DNA of 62,469 nt from Acanthamoeba sp. SK_2022b (lineage: Eukaryota > Discosea > Longamoebia > Acanthamoebidae). The notes below the pieces were generated by a model. That model made no database searches, was not told where the DNA came from, and worked only from the letters and a program-made list of their open reading frames with translations. Shown in pieces: positions 11,306 through 23,689 of the stretch; the first letter of the stretch is position 1; every line of letters begins with the position of its first letter. The position numbers and the translations under genes are program-made. Where the stretch lies: positions 1 through 62,469 of the forward strand of contig JANDJZ010000188.1 in NCBI GenBank assembly GCA_027943245.1, written 5' to 3'.

Positions 11306-12007
11306 TGCGTGTGTGTGAACATACACACAGTGGCTGTGGGTTGGCGGGACTGGTGATGGCCCATTTTGCGTCGAAGGTGTTCATAACCGACTTCATCGAC
11401 GAGGTTCAGTCTCCCACGGTTGTTGGTGTCTTTGTACGATGTTCGGTCTCACAGCGTGCGCAACCAGGTGCTCGAGAACATTCGACACAACCTGGACGTC
11501 TACAGTCAACAAAATGAAGGCCGACTAGCGCAAGACGCCGTCGTCATCCATCGCCTGGACTGGACTGACCCGGCCACCTATCCCCAGGTGGTCCTCGCAT
11601 CCACGTGTGCGTGCGCAAAACATGGCCAACAGCGTTGCTAACACAAGCCGACTGCGCAGATGGAGAAAGGGGCGGATGTGGTCATCGGCTCGGACGTGGT
11701 GTATGATCTCACGGCGGCCACGTCGGTGCCGCGGGTGATACGATCCCTGCTTCATCCTCTACGCGGGGTAGCCATCATTGTCTTGCCCGCCATGCGCATG
11801 GTACTCCTGGCCAGGCCTCCCCTGGGCGCTCCTGGCTGGCTCAAGGCTGCCGTGGACAACTGGGCTCTGACAGCGCTTGCGAATGTGCAGGGGGTGGCAC
11901 GATTCGAAGAGGCAATGGAAGAGGAGGGGATGAAGGGCCGCAAGTGGATCATCCCTAACCGTGGCAAGGATGATGCCCTCAACTTTTACATCTACGTTCG
12001 GCGGTAA
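10106..12007 (+). CDS. Seven-beta-strand methyltransferase (lysine methyltransferase 16 family)
   Basis: This is a SAM-dependent protein methyltransferase of the METTL21/EEF2KMT type. The substrate is not known. The SAM-binding motif I is split by an intron: SVLELG joins SGCGLAGLVMAHF. It is followed by VFITDF and an acidic post-I loop. Motif II appears as GADVVIGSDVVYD, and the chain ends at NFYIYVRR with the stop at 12005-12007. The N-terminal 250 residues (AARRQLDAAVAEFGGG, AVRRLASLLSSRAVRVEAV) form a helical extension that I do not recognise, broadly similar in place to the FAM86 N-domain. The exon structure between 10800 and 10930 is unresolved because the simple frame meets a TGA at 10820. 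The intron at about 11175-11330 contains a long (GT)n tract. Confidence 0.75.
11237..11303. repeat. (GT)n microsatellite inside the methyltransferase intron
   Basis: About 33 uninterrupted GT units lie between the donor after 11174 and the acceptor before the SGCGLAG exon. The intron splits SAM-binding motif I. Confidence 0.95.
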
Positions 12008-12321
12008 ATGACCTGGCAGCTCTGCAAAAGGCAACGCACTTGCTGTTTGGAGATGATTGGTGACTATTTTGTGGTTGGCCTTGAGCACAGCACCCCACAC
12101 ACAGTACTGAGTACTACTTGACACCAACCAGGCAACAAAGAAGCTTGCATATTGAGTTTGTGTAGTGGTTGACTTGTTTTCTGCTTTTACAAGTTGGTAA
12201 GAGGAGCTGGCAGTCGTTGTTGTTAGTAGGGTTCCAGTTGAGGCAACTTACCAGGATGGTGCAGCAACGTTGGAATTCTTGTGTTTTTTCTTGCTAAAAA
12301 GTAGGTTAAAAGAAAGCTAAG
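12008..12321. other. Intergenic region, methyltransferase to TMEM222-like gene
   Basis: A tandem head-to-tail gap of about 310 bp, richer in T and A than the genes. No coding or RNA feature was seen. It presumably holds the upstream 3' UTR and the downstream promoter. Confidence 0.5.
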
Positions 12322-13533
12322 ATGAGCCGACCGTACGGCCACGCCAAGGAGGAGGAAGAAGTCGAAGTGGTGCTCCATGGTGAGGAGGAAGCAGAGTATC
12401 AACAACACAACACATTGCCCAAGGGCACGGGAGGAAGTCGCAACGCAGTGGGTCCCTACCGCATGTGCATCGTGTGGTGTCCCATCCCCGTCCTTACGTA
12501 CGCCTCCCAATCTTGATCCAAACAACAGAAAAATATTTTGTTTCATTTATTTATTTAATATTTTATTATTATTATTATTAACAGGTGGATGTGTCCTTGG
12601 GTGGGTCACCTCGGGGTGAGCACAAGCACAGGCCTGCTACACGACTTTGCAGGCCCCTACACCATCAACGTGCGTTCTCGCTCTGCGCTTGTTGTGTGCT
12701 CTTGTCTCTCTGCTCTCATTAGGTGGTGTGCTGACCTGCCTGACTCGCCTCCAGCGCCACCCGACCACGCTCGCCTTTGGTCGACCCACCAAGTACGTTG
12801 GGGGCAGCTCTGTCTAGGCTCCATGAAGACGGGGAGGGCGCATGTGCTGAGTGGCCGTCATGTGATGTCTGTGTGACGTGGGCCAGCCAGGTTCTATCGA
12901 GTGCAGGAAGCATGGGGCGCGAGCCCGGAGGAGGCGGCCGCGAAGTGGGACGACGCTGTCGAAGCCGCATCGGCTGAGTACGCCAATCGCATGGTAGGAG
13001 CTCTCACTTCCCTGCTTTTACCTCACCTCTCCCAATCGGTGGCTGGCCGCGATCACACGCCTGACTGTGCCCTCCTCCCCACTCGCTGGCCCGCTGGTGC
13101 TGCTCCGATCTCACAGCACAACCTCCTCTGGTGCGCATGACCCCCCCCCCCCAATGACTCACGCGAAGTGGGCGATCTCTGGTCGCCGCCTTACTGACGG
13201 TTGAGTGGGTGGCGGTGGTTTGTGGCTCGGGGGGGAACAAAACAACAGCGACAACTGTCACAGCCACGTCGCCTATGCGCTCAACTCGCTCCGCTTCAAG
13301 CGCAGCACGCGATGGAACACGGCCACGCTCATCCTGTTTATGATGCTCCACTCGCAGTACCCCAGGTACTTGCCCCACAACACACGCGCGCTGGCTCGCG
13401 CGACACGCCTGGTGACTCTCTCTTCATCTCCGTCGTGTGGATGTGCAGCTGGCGACACGTGCTTGCGACCTATCTGCCCTTCCTGGTGCTTCTCACCTTT
13501 ACCGCGCTCTTCTTCTCCTTCATCACCGCATGA
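12322..13533 (+). CDS. TMEM222 / DUF778 family membrane protein
   Basis: This is a conserved eukaryotic membrane protein of unknown biochemical role. Several short exons read in order: MCIVWCPIPVLT then WMCPWVGHLGVSTSTGLLHD, FAGPYTIN, LAFGRPTK, FYRVQEAWGASPEEAAAKWD, then NNSDNCHSHVAYALNSLRF with RSTRWNTATLILFMMLHSQY. The last exon adds the C-terminal membrane segment WRHVLATYLPFLVLLTFTAL and stops at 13533. These blocks match the order of TMEM222 signatures: the cysteine-containing IVW-PIPVLTW start, DFAGPY, CDNCHSHVA-like and the terminal hydrophobic helix. The N-terminus is acidic (EEEEVEVVLHGEEEAEY). Introns carry AT-rich (TTA)n and C-run tracts. It ends convergently with the F-box/helical-repeat gene. 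Confidence 0.85.
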
Positions 13534-13758
13534 CGATGATGATCACGACGACGAAGGTGTTGATGATCGCCACACATGCCGTGCTCGTTGAATATTTTCA
13601 TGCTATACTCCCCAGAGCGACGACGACGATCTCTGCTGTAGCCGCCATCCCCGCCCGACGGGGACCCCGCGCACAAACCATCTCCGTCCACCGCCTTGCG
13701 CAAGGACCAACAAAAAAAAAAAAGCGCTTCATCAACCTTTGGCAGGCTCATCGGGCCT

Positions 13759-16230
13759 TCACAGCGGATGAGGCTCGTCCTCATCGCCGAGGGCCCTCGC
13801 CAAAATCTCTCGCTCTCGGTTTCTGTGGGGCCCGCGAGTGGGTGGCGTGAGTGCACTGCACCAATGGGGGACTGGCGGGGAAGGAGCTCACGAACCTCTC
13901 TCGCGTCTGTACGAGCTGCATGGCCTTGAACCAGGGCGCGGCCTTGACGTTGGCAAAGTGACTGGCCAGCGCGCACGACACGCACGCGTGACATCAGCTG
14001 GCACGCCCAAGCCAAGCAACCCGACTTGGAACACGGGGGGGGGGGTAAGAGAGCCCCTTCCCCCTCACGATCGACGTACATGCAAAACCACTTTGTCCGC
14101 TTGGCGAGGTAGTTCTTCTTCGCGCACTTCTCCAGCCACTCCCTGCACGCCTCCTCCTCGCCTGTGGCCGCGAGAGTGAACGAGAGAGATGGACAGGGGG
14201 AGCCGGGTAAGCCCTGTGCGCGCATTGCGTGCATCGTCGTTGGAAGTTGAGGAGGGAGGGTAACCTCGCACGGAAGCCAGTCGCGCCATACAAAAGTAGC
14301 TCCAGTAGTCGTTCTTGGCGACTTGCGTCTGGCGTGAGCAAGAATTGTGTAAGCGCAGCACGCACTGGGAAGGGGATGGTCGGTTTTCGTTATACCATGA
14401 GGATCTCTTCAGCGCTGGCCCACAGCCGTTGTCGCTCCTGCGCATCGGTGACACCCAGAGTGCACGAATGCAGCACGTAGGTCCTGCCCACCAACGGGGA
14501 GAGGAGGACAGCGTCATCATCCTTGGTGTACGTGCGCGCTGCGATCCAGCCAAAGCCACCGGGAGCCAGGCCAAGGGAGCAGAAATCAGGCAGGGGTGAG
14601 AGTACATGGCGAGGTTGCACTGCGTGAGCACGTTGTCCGGCTTGAGGGCCGCCGCGAACCGGTACTTCTCGTAGGACTGCGCGAACAAGCCCTGCAGCAA
14701 GGGAGGGAGAGGAGAGAAGAGGAGAGCGTCAGTGTCACAGCTCTGGGCGCGTCGACCGATCACTCCGCACAAACAAGACTCCACCTTTGCCTCGGCAGGA
14801 TCCGCAATCATGGCGTGGTCGCTGAGCGCCAGCCCGTAGTTGCTCAGCACGATATCCCTGCCGCCACGCAACCAGTCGGATCATCATTGATATGATCATT
14901 ATTTATTTCGTAATTGTTATAATATTAAAAAATTATATTATATTATATTAAAAAATTATTTGTGGTGGTCCACCAGGGCACCGCGCGAGGCAGTACCGGT
15001 CGAGGTCCCTGCCCGAGAGCTGCATCGACTGCTCGTACTTGCCGTAGGATTCGCGGAAGAGGCTCTGGGCTGCATGCGGTTCGACGCGCATCAGTGTCTG
15101 TGGCCACCCCCCCCCCAAATCCTCCCGCAACCCACGCTCAAAAGCGCTGCGGTGGGCTCGCACCTTGCTGGAGCTCGAGCGGGCTGAGCACCTTCCTGGT
15201 CTTGGCCGTCGCCATGATCTTGCTGGTGGCGTGCTCCGACAGGCCGTCCGCCCACTCGCTCAAGATCTGTGGCGCACGATGCAAGGTGAGCACGGACAAC
15301 GGCAGGCCGATGGTTGGGTTGAGGGAGAGATGGGGGGGGGGAGGATTCACCTGGGAGTCGGTGGGATAAAGCGCGTGGGCAGCGGCGAGCTTCTTGCACG
15401 ACTGCTCGAACAGGCCGTCGACGGTGGCGTAGTCGGTGCCCTCGGCGGTGGCGACCAGCAGGGAGCTGCCCTCGGCCATCTTGCGCGCGGCGTGCGCGCG
15501 AAGGGTGACGGCCCACTCGCTCAGCACCCACCACAGGTCGCCCTGGCCCGCCCGGAACTCGGCCGTCTGCGCCAGCTTGGCGTAGGCCCGCAGGAAGAGC
15601 CTGGGCACGACCACCGCACGCACACGCCGCGATAAATAAAAGGATAAAAAGCAAAATGAAACCAACGAACAAAAATGGGAAATATATATATATATATAAA
15701 AAAAGTGAGGGCAGCAGTACATGTCGGCCACTGGCCCGTGCTTCATCCTCGCCAGCTCGGTCAGCGAGATGCCCCAATTATTGGTCGACACATAGAGCGC
15801 TGAGGTGACGCCGAACAGCGTTCCGACGACGACGCCCGCATGAGTTTGGCGGAGGCAAAATGAAGAAGGGGAGGGGAGAAGAGGCGAAGAGTACTGTGGA
15901 GGGTCTCCTCGTTCTTGGGGGCCGCGCAGGCCACGCTGACCGACGAGGCGTACTCCTCGCCCGCAATCACAAGCAATCGAGTGACCATCTCGTGAAACTC
16001 GCGCTTTCGCTGATGACGGACGCGAGAAAGCCAGCACAACGTGGCGAACAGTCAGCCACAAGCCGTCGGACGTCACGCGTGCGCGCCTATGCGTGGTCGA
16101 CGTGGCCTTTACCTTGAGGTAATCCAGGGTCCGCTCGCTGCACTTTTGCTTCTCTTCGGTCCTTTGTCTGCGCAGCTCGTCGACCTTCTTCTGGAGGAGG
16201 TGACCCCACGACAGCCAATCCCTGTGCGCG

Positions 16231-16290
<60 letters not shown>

Positions 16291-17413
16291 ATACGCAGAG
16301 ATGATCGCGAATCAAACGCCGAAGGAGGTCAATTCATTCGCTCAGCATGCGCCGCGTGCACGATATTCAACGTACCGCGCGGTGGCTGGTATGAGGAGCT
16401 TCTTGTCGCTGTACTTGCCCTGCCCGCGCACTTCCCGCGGCGGCGCGGGTGCGGGCGCGGGTGCGTTCTGAGCGGCGTCCGTCTTCACCGCGTCCGTGTC
16501 CATGGCCATGTCCGCATCCGTGCCGTCGCCGTCCCCGCGGCCGGCGTTGTCGTCCTCTCGGCCTTCCTCCCCTTCTTCGTATTCTCGCTCGTCTGTTGTG
16601 TGCACGTACACAAAAGGGGACAAATCATCGACCATGGCAACATACCAACACGAATGCGCGTGAGCGAACGGGCGTCGGTGAAGCGCTCTGAGCAGGCGAA
16701 ATGTGAGCGCATGTGTGTCTGGGTTCACCAAACCTGCGGGAGACATGGGACCGCCGTCCTCGTCGAACAGCCGGTCCCTGCCATCGTTGCTGCTCGCGCC
16801 AACATCGACCGAGCAGTACTCCCACTCCAGCATCTTGCGCTCTCTGCACCCGCATGAGTGTGCACGTCGCGTCGCGTCATGCCCCTGCCCCGATGGGCTG
16901 ATGCTGCTACAAGTCGAAGGGAGAGGGGAACCTGAAGAGCGCTCGCCACGATGACGTGCAGGCTCCGCACAGTGGCAGGCTCAGCTCGGTGCGACTGGCA
17001 TTGTGTAGCGCCCACGTCTGTATGTACAGCCGCTTCCAGTTCTGCACGGTGCTCGTGTTGTGAGTTGCGTGCGTGCGGTGGCGAATAGCTCAGCTTACCT
17101 CTTCATAGTAGGCGAAGCTGCGACACAGGTGGCACGTCTGCGCAAGCACGCCCAGTTCGCGGTAGTCCAAGAAGGTGACTACGTGCGCCGCCAGTTCGGG
17201 GGGCAGCATCGTAAAGAAATCCACCAGCTCTGTCCTCTCTCGTCCGGCAGGCCACAACGATGCGTGAGAGGGGGGCGGGCCTTTCCTGGGTACGCCCACC
17301 TCCCCGCTAATGTCCATCAAGGAATCCATATACCGAGCAGAAAGAGAGTTTGCCCAGATGAACTTGAATAATCTCCTCTTGATACGCGAGCTCGCTCTTG
17401 GTGTTGCGTTCAC
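13759..17413 (-). CDS. F-box protein with a long helical-repeat (TPR-like) C-terminal part
   Basis: The first exon holds an F-box: MLPPELAAHVVTFLDYRELG followed by VLAQTCHLCRSFAYYEE. WKRLYIQTWALHNAS and WRALFRERKMLEWEY then give the usual post-F-box helices. An acidic linker (EREYEEGEEGREDD) is followed by a basic helical segment (VDELRRQRTKEKQKC). At least eight further exons encode repeated alpha-helical units about 35-40 residues apart, such as LFEQSCKKLAAAHALYPTDS, LFRESYGKYEQSMQLSG and LFAQSYEKYRFAAALKPDNV. These resemble TPR units with the L-F-x-Q/E-S-Y-x-K-Y theme. The last exon ends in REREILARALGDEDEPHPL. F-box proteins recruit substrates to SCF ubiquitin ligases, and the repeats may bind the substrate. 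That one gene spans all exons is inferred from continuous in-phase joins; two adjacent genes cannot be excluded. Confidence 0.6.
16231..16289. repeat. (GT)n microsatellite in an intron of the F-box/helical-repeat gene
   Basis: About 29 GT units on the plus strand, read as (CA)n in the minus-strand transcript. They sit just upstream of the acceptor for the DWLSWGHLLQKK exon. Confidence 0.95.
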
Positions 17414-17534
17414 AAGGGCAAGTGTTTGAATTTCTTTCTATTTTCTTTTGAACAATGCGAACTGTTCTGTTTTTTTTATAATATAAAGTAAAAAAATATA
17501 AAGTATTTTCGTCACTAATCAATCTGGTGAAGGG
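17414..17534. promoter_or_regulatory. Compact bidirectional promoter between the F-box gene and the YchF-type GTPase
   Basis: Only 121 bp separate the two start codons. The middle is very AT-rich, with TATAAAG-like words near 17480 and 17497. No other feature was seen. Confidence 0.45.
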
Positions 17535-18479
17535 ATGAGCCGGCACGAGCTGCTGATCGGATGTGTGGGGAAGCCATCAGCCGGCAAGAGTTCATTCCTT
17601 AACGCCAGCACCGATGCTCAGGCCAAGATAGGTGCGTTACTTCCACCTTTTTTCCATTTTTCCGAGATTAACACGGATTTTTTGGCCTTGGGTGCAGGAT
17701 CCTATCCCTTCACTACCATCGGTACATCTTCGCCAGTCGTCTAGTCTTGCACTTTATAATTCATTTTATTAATTTATTTATTCTCCTTGTGCAGAGCCCA
17801 ACGTGGGTGTCACGTACTTCCAGGTCTGCTTCACGTTCCCGCTTCCTCCTCTGAACCTTCACATCACTCACCATTCACACTGACACCATGCTTTTAAACT
17901 CAAGTCACCTTGCCCATGCGCCAGGTACGGCCAACTGCGTACCCTTCCCATTGCAGCTTACTAAGCCTGCACACCTGGCCTCCTCCCCGCTTTACACAGA
18001 TTCGACAAGTCGGATCAGTGCCGCCCTCGGTATGGCCGATGTGTGAACGGAACGCGATTCATTCCAGTCAAGATGCTCGATGTCGCTGGCCTCGTGCCCG
18101 GTACACCGCAATCACCTGTGATCGTTCGCTGGCATAGACGGTGTTTGGCCAACACGCGCGCGTGGGTGTCGCATCAGGTGCATCGGAGGGAAAGGGTCTG
18201 GGCAATAAATTCCTGGACGACCTACGACAGGCCGACATCCTGCTACACATCATCGACGTCTCTGGGACCACCAACGAAAAGGTGCCTTGCCGCTCCCCTC
18301 CCCCCACCAAACGTCACAGCAACACTCGGCCAACGGGGCGATGTGCAGGGCGAAGCGACCAAGGGCTATGACCCGATCAACGACATCGAGTGGCTCGACA
18401 GCGAAATCCATGCGTAACGCCCTCCTCCCGCACGCTCACTGCGGAGCTTTGGTTACGCATTCTGGCCATGACTCCACGC

Positions 18480-18536
<57 letters not shown>

Positions 18537-20177
18537 AAACCGCACAGTTGGATTTTCAATAATTTGTGGAGCCGGTGGCCAAATATCACACGTCGACACG
18601 TCGCCACAAGTACGGGCATCTACCCACGCCATCCCACGCCGTCCGTGGCTCATCGTAATTATCCCCCCCCCCAATTTGAATATGTTTTGTTCGTCTGTGT
18701 AGAAAGCACGGCGTCGGCCACGCTGCAGGCACAGCTCTCCGGATACGGTTCGCGGCTCATCCAGATCCAGGAGGTCTTGGATCGTATGAATGTCAAGGAG
18801 CCCTCGGAAATGGAGAAATGGTGCGTTCTCCCTCATGACGCTCTCACTGCGGAGAGAGCGAGTCGTGTTCTTCTTGTCGTCGTCGTCGTCGAGAGCATGA
18901 TGATCTTACTTCCTTGTCATTCGGCTGCGATTTCAACGTGCACAGGGACTCGAAGCGGGTTCACGAACTCGTGGACATGTTCATGAAGGTGCGCTTTCCC
19001 ACGATCTACGTCCTCAACAAGATCGACTCGCCGGGCGCCGACGCCAACGTGCTGCGCATCTGCGACAAATACGGAGACGTACGGGCGTGCATCAGCTTTT
19101 ATTTTTTTTCAATTTATTATTTTTCAATTTTATAGTCTACTTTCTTTATTTGGCTCTGTTCTCGAGTCACAACGGCGCTCTCCGATTGACGTGTTTGTTG
19201 TCGCCGTGGATCGATGGCCAACAGGGCTACATCATATTGGCCAGCGCGCTGGCCGAGTGTTTCCTGAAGAAGATGCGCAAGGCCAACATGATCCTCTATG
19301 AGGACGGTGGGAGCGACTTCACGAGCACCAGGGACCTGGTCGACCTGCCGAAGGAGGACTGGCCCCAGGGCGCCGACGCCCTGCGCGAAGCCGAGCCCAA
19401 GGCGCTCAAGACGTGCGTCCCCTCTATCCCCCAATCGCATGGTGGCCCAATAGGCAACCGATTTGACCTTCACGCGTGTGCCCGTGTGTGCGCGCGCCTT
19501 GCTCGCCCAGATTGGAGAAGATCAGAGACCTGGTGCTGTTCCGATATGGTGCCACCGGCGTACAGGATGCCATTAAGAAGGCGGTGGAGGTGAAAGGCTA
19601 CATCCCGGTCTACCCGGTCCGAAACCTCAACAAGTTCACCAGCGATAGGTGCGATTGTCGCGCTGCACCTTGCCATTATTGTCTCTCTTCTCTTGTGCGT
19701 GTGTGTGTATGGACGAGCTCTTAACGAAGCCTCCTGCGCGCTGCTCCTGCAGGACCGGCGGCGTGTTCCGCGACTGCCTGTTGGCGCCGCCGGGGACCAC
19801 CATCCGGGAGTTCGCCCGCATGGTCGATCATCAGATGGAGCAGTTCTTCGCCTACGCCGAAGGCCTCTCCGGACAACGAGTACGCGTTCCCGAACCATTC
19901 GGGAGCTTGCATGTTGTTTTGTTTCCGCTCATGCCATGCCATGCCATGCCATAACCACTCACACTCGCACGTTGGCGATGAATGCGAGCAACCACAGTTA
20001 GGCGAGGACGAGCTGGTCACGGAGGAGAACAACATCCTCAAGTTCGTCGTGCAGCAGACGCAGGAAGCGCAGGCCGCGCAGAGCGCCAAGGACGGCGACA
20101 AGAAGGCCCAACAGCAGAAGGCCGCTGCCGCCGCCAAGAAGAAGGACGACAAGGAAAAGGACAAGACCGACGCATGA
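17535..20177 (+). CDS. YchF/Obg-type GTP-binding protein (archaeal-like branch)
   Basis: This is a translation-factor-class GTPase. The G1 motif is [13 protein letters not shown] near the N-terminus. Switch residues follow in [17 protein letters not shown], then a cysteine-containing insert ending [20 protein letters not shown], which contains the G3 [24 protein letters not shown] is the YchF signature. The G4 motif is NKID in [20 protein letters not shown] later conserved block reads [20 protein letters not shown] and ends in a TGS-like region ([20 protein letters not shown]). The C-terminus is a lysine/alanine-rich tail. The cysteine insert and overall length match the archaeal/eukaryotic relatives (MJ1332-like) better than bacterial YchF. 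About ten introns interrupt it, one with a (CA)n repeat. Confidence 0.85.
18482..18534. repeat. (CA)n microsatellite in a YchF-type gene intron
   Basis: About 26 CA units lie in the intron between the exon ending near EWLDSEIHA and the next exon containing [16 protein letters not shown]. Confidence 0.95.
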
Positions 20178-20282
20178 CGGCCGCTCATGTGCGTTCGTGG
20201 TTATTTTCTTTTTATTTCTTTCATCAACTCTCGCTCTCGCTCGCTTGCTGGTGTGATGTCACACGGTGCGAGAAACTGACCC

Positions 20283-21390
20283 TCAGGCCGAGGCAGTGTC
20301 GTTGGTGTTGCCGTTGTTGATGGCGTCGATGGCGGACGCGGGGCAGCTCTGGAGGAGGTTCACCTCCACCGTGGCCGTGATGTCCACCTCTCCGCTCAAC
20401 ACGGGTGTCGTTGCTGAGTCCGAGGCAAGTGCCGCCGCTGCAATTGTAATCAGCGACATCGTCACAGAAGGATAGGGCGAGACATGAAGGTGAGAGGGTG
20501 TGTGCGGTACTGTTGACTGACGACGATGGGGGCGAGTAGAGCGGAGACAGGGAGACCGCGCCCACGCCGACGGCGTTGCATCCGAGCTCGGTGAGGATGA
20601 GCCGGCCGTAGGCGATCGCATTGGCCACCGCCAGTCGCGTAGCTTGCTGTTGGGCCGCCGTCACTGCTCATCACGTGAGCGCCACCAATTCAGAACTTTA
20701 GCGAGCCGTCGTCGCGACCACGTCACGACATTTCTGGTTCGAGAGGTAGAGAGGAGAGGGAGCAGAGACCAGCGTCGTCTGAGGGAACCAGCCTGACAGA
20801 TCTAATGTTGTTGGCGCCCGCGCCGACTGCTGCGTCGATGGCCTCGCCGGCCTGATCGGCCGGGACTTCGAAGCTGATCGTGTTGGAGGCACGGAAGGTG
20901 ATCTCCTCCTCGTCACCTGTCGAGTTGTCGTTCCCTTGAGCCAACGGGATCGGGCTCGGCGTGGGGAAGCTGAGCTGCGTCAATGAGATGCTGCTGGTCT
21001 GCAGTTTCGAAACCTGATGAACAAAGTAATGCGGCAAGGTCAGACATGAGAAGATGGAGGTTATGAGGAGGAAGGGCTACGGAGAGGTCCTGAAGGGTGG
21101 AGACGACAGACTGAGCGGAATTGGCGGCTTGAGCCTGTGCTTGGCTGGCGTTGGGCGCGTCGACCTGCACTCCCAGCTCGACCTGTGCCACATCGGCCTC
21201 AATGGTAACCTTTCCTACAATCAAGAAGCGTGAGTAGGTCTGGAAAAAGAGTGTATATACGTGCTTGACACGCACCAGTGCCGGTCGCCTTCACCACGTT
21301 AGAGGTGGCGTTGATGTCTTGCGCATTGGACGCTGGCAAACAGAAGAAAGCCATGAGCACACACAGGGCAAGCAGAGCAAGGACTTTCAT
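20283..21390 (-). CDS. Secreted SIMPL-domain (DUF541) protein
   Basis: The protein starts at ATG 21390 with a clear signal peptide (MKVLALLALCVLMAFFCLPA, cleavage probably after SNA). The mature part begins QDINATSNVVKATGTG. Typical SIMPL strands and helices follow: VTIEADVAQVELGVQVDAP, then NASQAQAQAANSAQSVVSTL. Next come ITFRASNTISFEVPADQAGE and AIDAAVGAGANNIRSVRL. A helix, ATRLAVANAIAYGRLILTEL, is followed by CNAVGVGAVSLSP. The order is that of bacterial and archaeal DUF541 proteins, whose biochemical role is unclear; it is expected to be secreted or periplasm-like. Four short introns are inferred. The upstream side faces the large CpG-poor repeat block. Bacterial origin by old transfer is possible but not shown. 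Confidence 0.8.
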
Positions 21391-22939
21391 GTTGTAGAGA
21401 TTGTGGTGTTGGCTTGGTGGTGATGGTGAGCTGGAGGCTCTCGCTGGCGCTTATGTAGTCAATGGTGTCAATGACGCACATGGCGTTAGGCGTACTCAAC
21501 GGGGAGGTTTCTGCTTGTCTTTGGGTTTTCGGCCACGCAACTTGCTAATGGCGGTACCACAGAATAAGCCAACCAAAATATCGGGCCATAGTTCAAAGAC
21601 ATGCGTGCCTCTATTGATGTGCCCAAAATTCTTGGGTCCAAGTGCCGACTTTTCATCACATCCAAGAATGGTGGTGCTGTTGGTCCAAAAGGAAGAACCA
21701 ATGACTGCAAATAAAAAAAGCAATAGGCAGACACCAACCAGTAATTGAGCTGCAAGCACTCAAAAAGCACATCTCTGCCCATGGCCTACAGAAAGGGAGA
21801 AGGGACCTCCTGCAAAGTGCAAGAAGCACAAGCCAACCAGCTCCCCAATCAAAGCCTTGATCATCCACCCAATCCTAAAGGTGGGGTAGCTGACCTGGCA
21901 ACAAGCAGCAGAGCTCTACCAAGTCTTGAAGAGCTATGTGCAAAGGGTGCAATTGGTCCTCTATGGAGATTATCTTTCCGGATTCTGAGTTGGACTGAAG
22001 ATTTGGCTGCAATGACACTGAAAGAAGTACACAAACATGTTGCAGCTGACCTGCTGATGACAGTCAGCAAGTGCAACCTGGAATACACACCCTTGAATGC
22101 ACTCAACATAATGTAAAAGAAGAACACAACACCAATCCTGGCCAAGTGCAATGATCCTCACCACCCAGCTGTGGGCCCCAAGGAGAGCCAGCTGAGTGTG
22201 CTGCCCAAGTGGACAAATCTGACTCTCATTGGGGCTTTGGCACATACTGGGATCATCTGTTCAAAATTGGTCAACACACATTCTCTCCTTTCATGAAGAT
22301 GCAATCAAGTACACTTTTTTGAAGATCAAGGGGGTGCGCAGCAACTAATGCATGGGATTGGTTTATGCAATCACACATTGTTGATAGTAGCATACCATGT
22401 GCATAAACCAACCCTTGCCATTCATGGGGAAGCCCCTCATCCTGACCATCTTCAAATCTTCTCCACCTGACCACTATGCAACATCACCAGTGGGAGGCAT
22501 GTGTCTCCACTGAAGCCTGTCCTGCTGTCCCTTGTATCACGCCAGCTTAGCTTTCTCCTCCCTTTTTTTTCTTTTTTCTCTCCTGTGCATGGATGGCAGA
22601 GCACTCCATGTCTTCTTCTTTTTTATAGTCACTCATTTTCTTTCCCTTTTCATGACTCTTTCTTGCACTTTGGGGTTCTTGCGTTTTCCAGGTCTGCTGC
22701 AAAATCACAGGTTCAACCTTTTTGCTGCCTTTTTGCCTGGCTTAGTCAGCACTTTCTTCATCTCCTTCACCTCTTGGTGCTGCACTGTCATGCATGTGCA
22801 GGTGAGAGCTGCTTCAATGATGGCATGGCATCAAAGTTGTGCCAGTGCACCTCCTTCACCACACACATGCTTGCTAGCAACCATAGTGCCACATGCCATG
22901 TTCATGCAGCTCCTCTTCACCACACATCACAACCTGCCA

Positions 22940-23510
22940 TCTGGTCATGTATGAGCATGTGATGCTGATGGCCTTCTTGGGGTTTATGCTTGCCATACCA
23001 TGTGCAATGCTCATGCACCTCTTTCACAAAAATGCCCACCATCTGGGCATGCATGCATATGGTCATGTATGAGCATGTGATGTTGGAGGGCTTCTTGGCA
23101 TTTCTCTCTGCTCTACCATTGCATATGCACATGCGGTGCTCATGCACCACCTTTACCATAAAAATGCTTGCTATCTGGTCATGTATGAGCATGTGATGTG
23201 GAGGTCTTCTTGGCATTTCTCTCTGCTCTGATATCATGTACATGAATGCAATACTCATGCACCTCTGTCACCACAAAAATGGGCCCTTCTTGGCAAGTGT
23301 GAGCATGTGATGTTGATAGTCTTCTTGGCATTTCTCTCTGCTCTACCATCACATATGTGTACACGGTGCTCATGCACCTCCTTTACATAAAAATGCTTGC
23401 TCTCTGGTCATGTGTGAGCATGTGATGTTGGAGGTCTTCTTGGCATTTCTCTCTGCTCTACCATTACGCATATGTGGTGCTCATGCATCTCCTTCACCAC
23501 AATAAAAAAT
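22940..23510. repeat. Degenerate minisatellite with a CATGTGATG...GGTCTTCTTGGCATTT unit
   Basis: At least five diverged units of about 110-140 bp repeat. Each has the words GAGCATGTGATG, then GTCTTCTTGGCATTTCTCTC, then TCATGCACCTC. A related single unit is present at about 51470-51530 and, in reverse orientation, at about 30481-30600. This ties the array to the same repeat family. Confidence 0.7.
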
Positions 23511-23689
23511 CATGCATGATTCCTATTAGCTGCCCTTGCACAAATCATCCTGCAAGCACATCAAAGCTGTGAACTGTGGGGAATGGGGTTGTTCCTCATA
23601 AGCTGACTCAACTGTGTACTCTTGAGGCTGGAAGGCACTGGGCACGCTGGTCATGCTGTTGTGATAACAGATAATGAAGATGTCTGTGG

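Noticed and set aside
19921..19952. CATGC tandem motif as a regulatory site
   Set aside because: Four or five copies of a 5-bp word within an intron of the YchF-type gene; a simple repeat is sufficient.
22501..22962. Plus-strand frames of 140-153 codons rich in Phe, Leu and Ser
   Set aside because: The composition follows a T/C-rich tract, there is no recognisable domain, and the frames overlap the start of the minisatellite.
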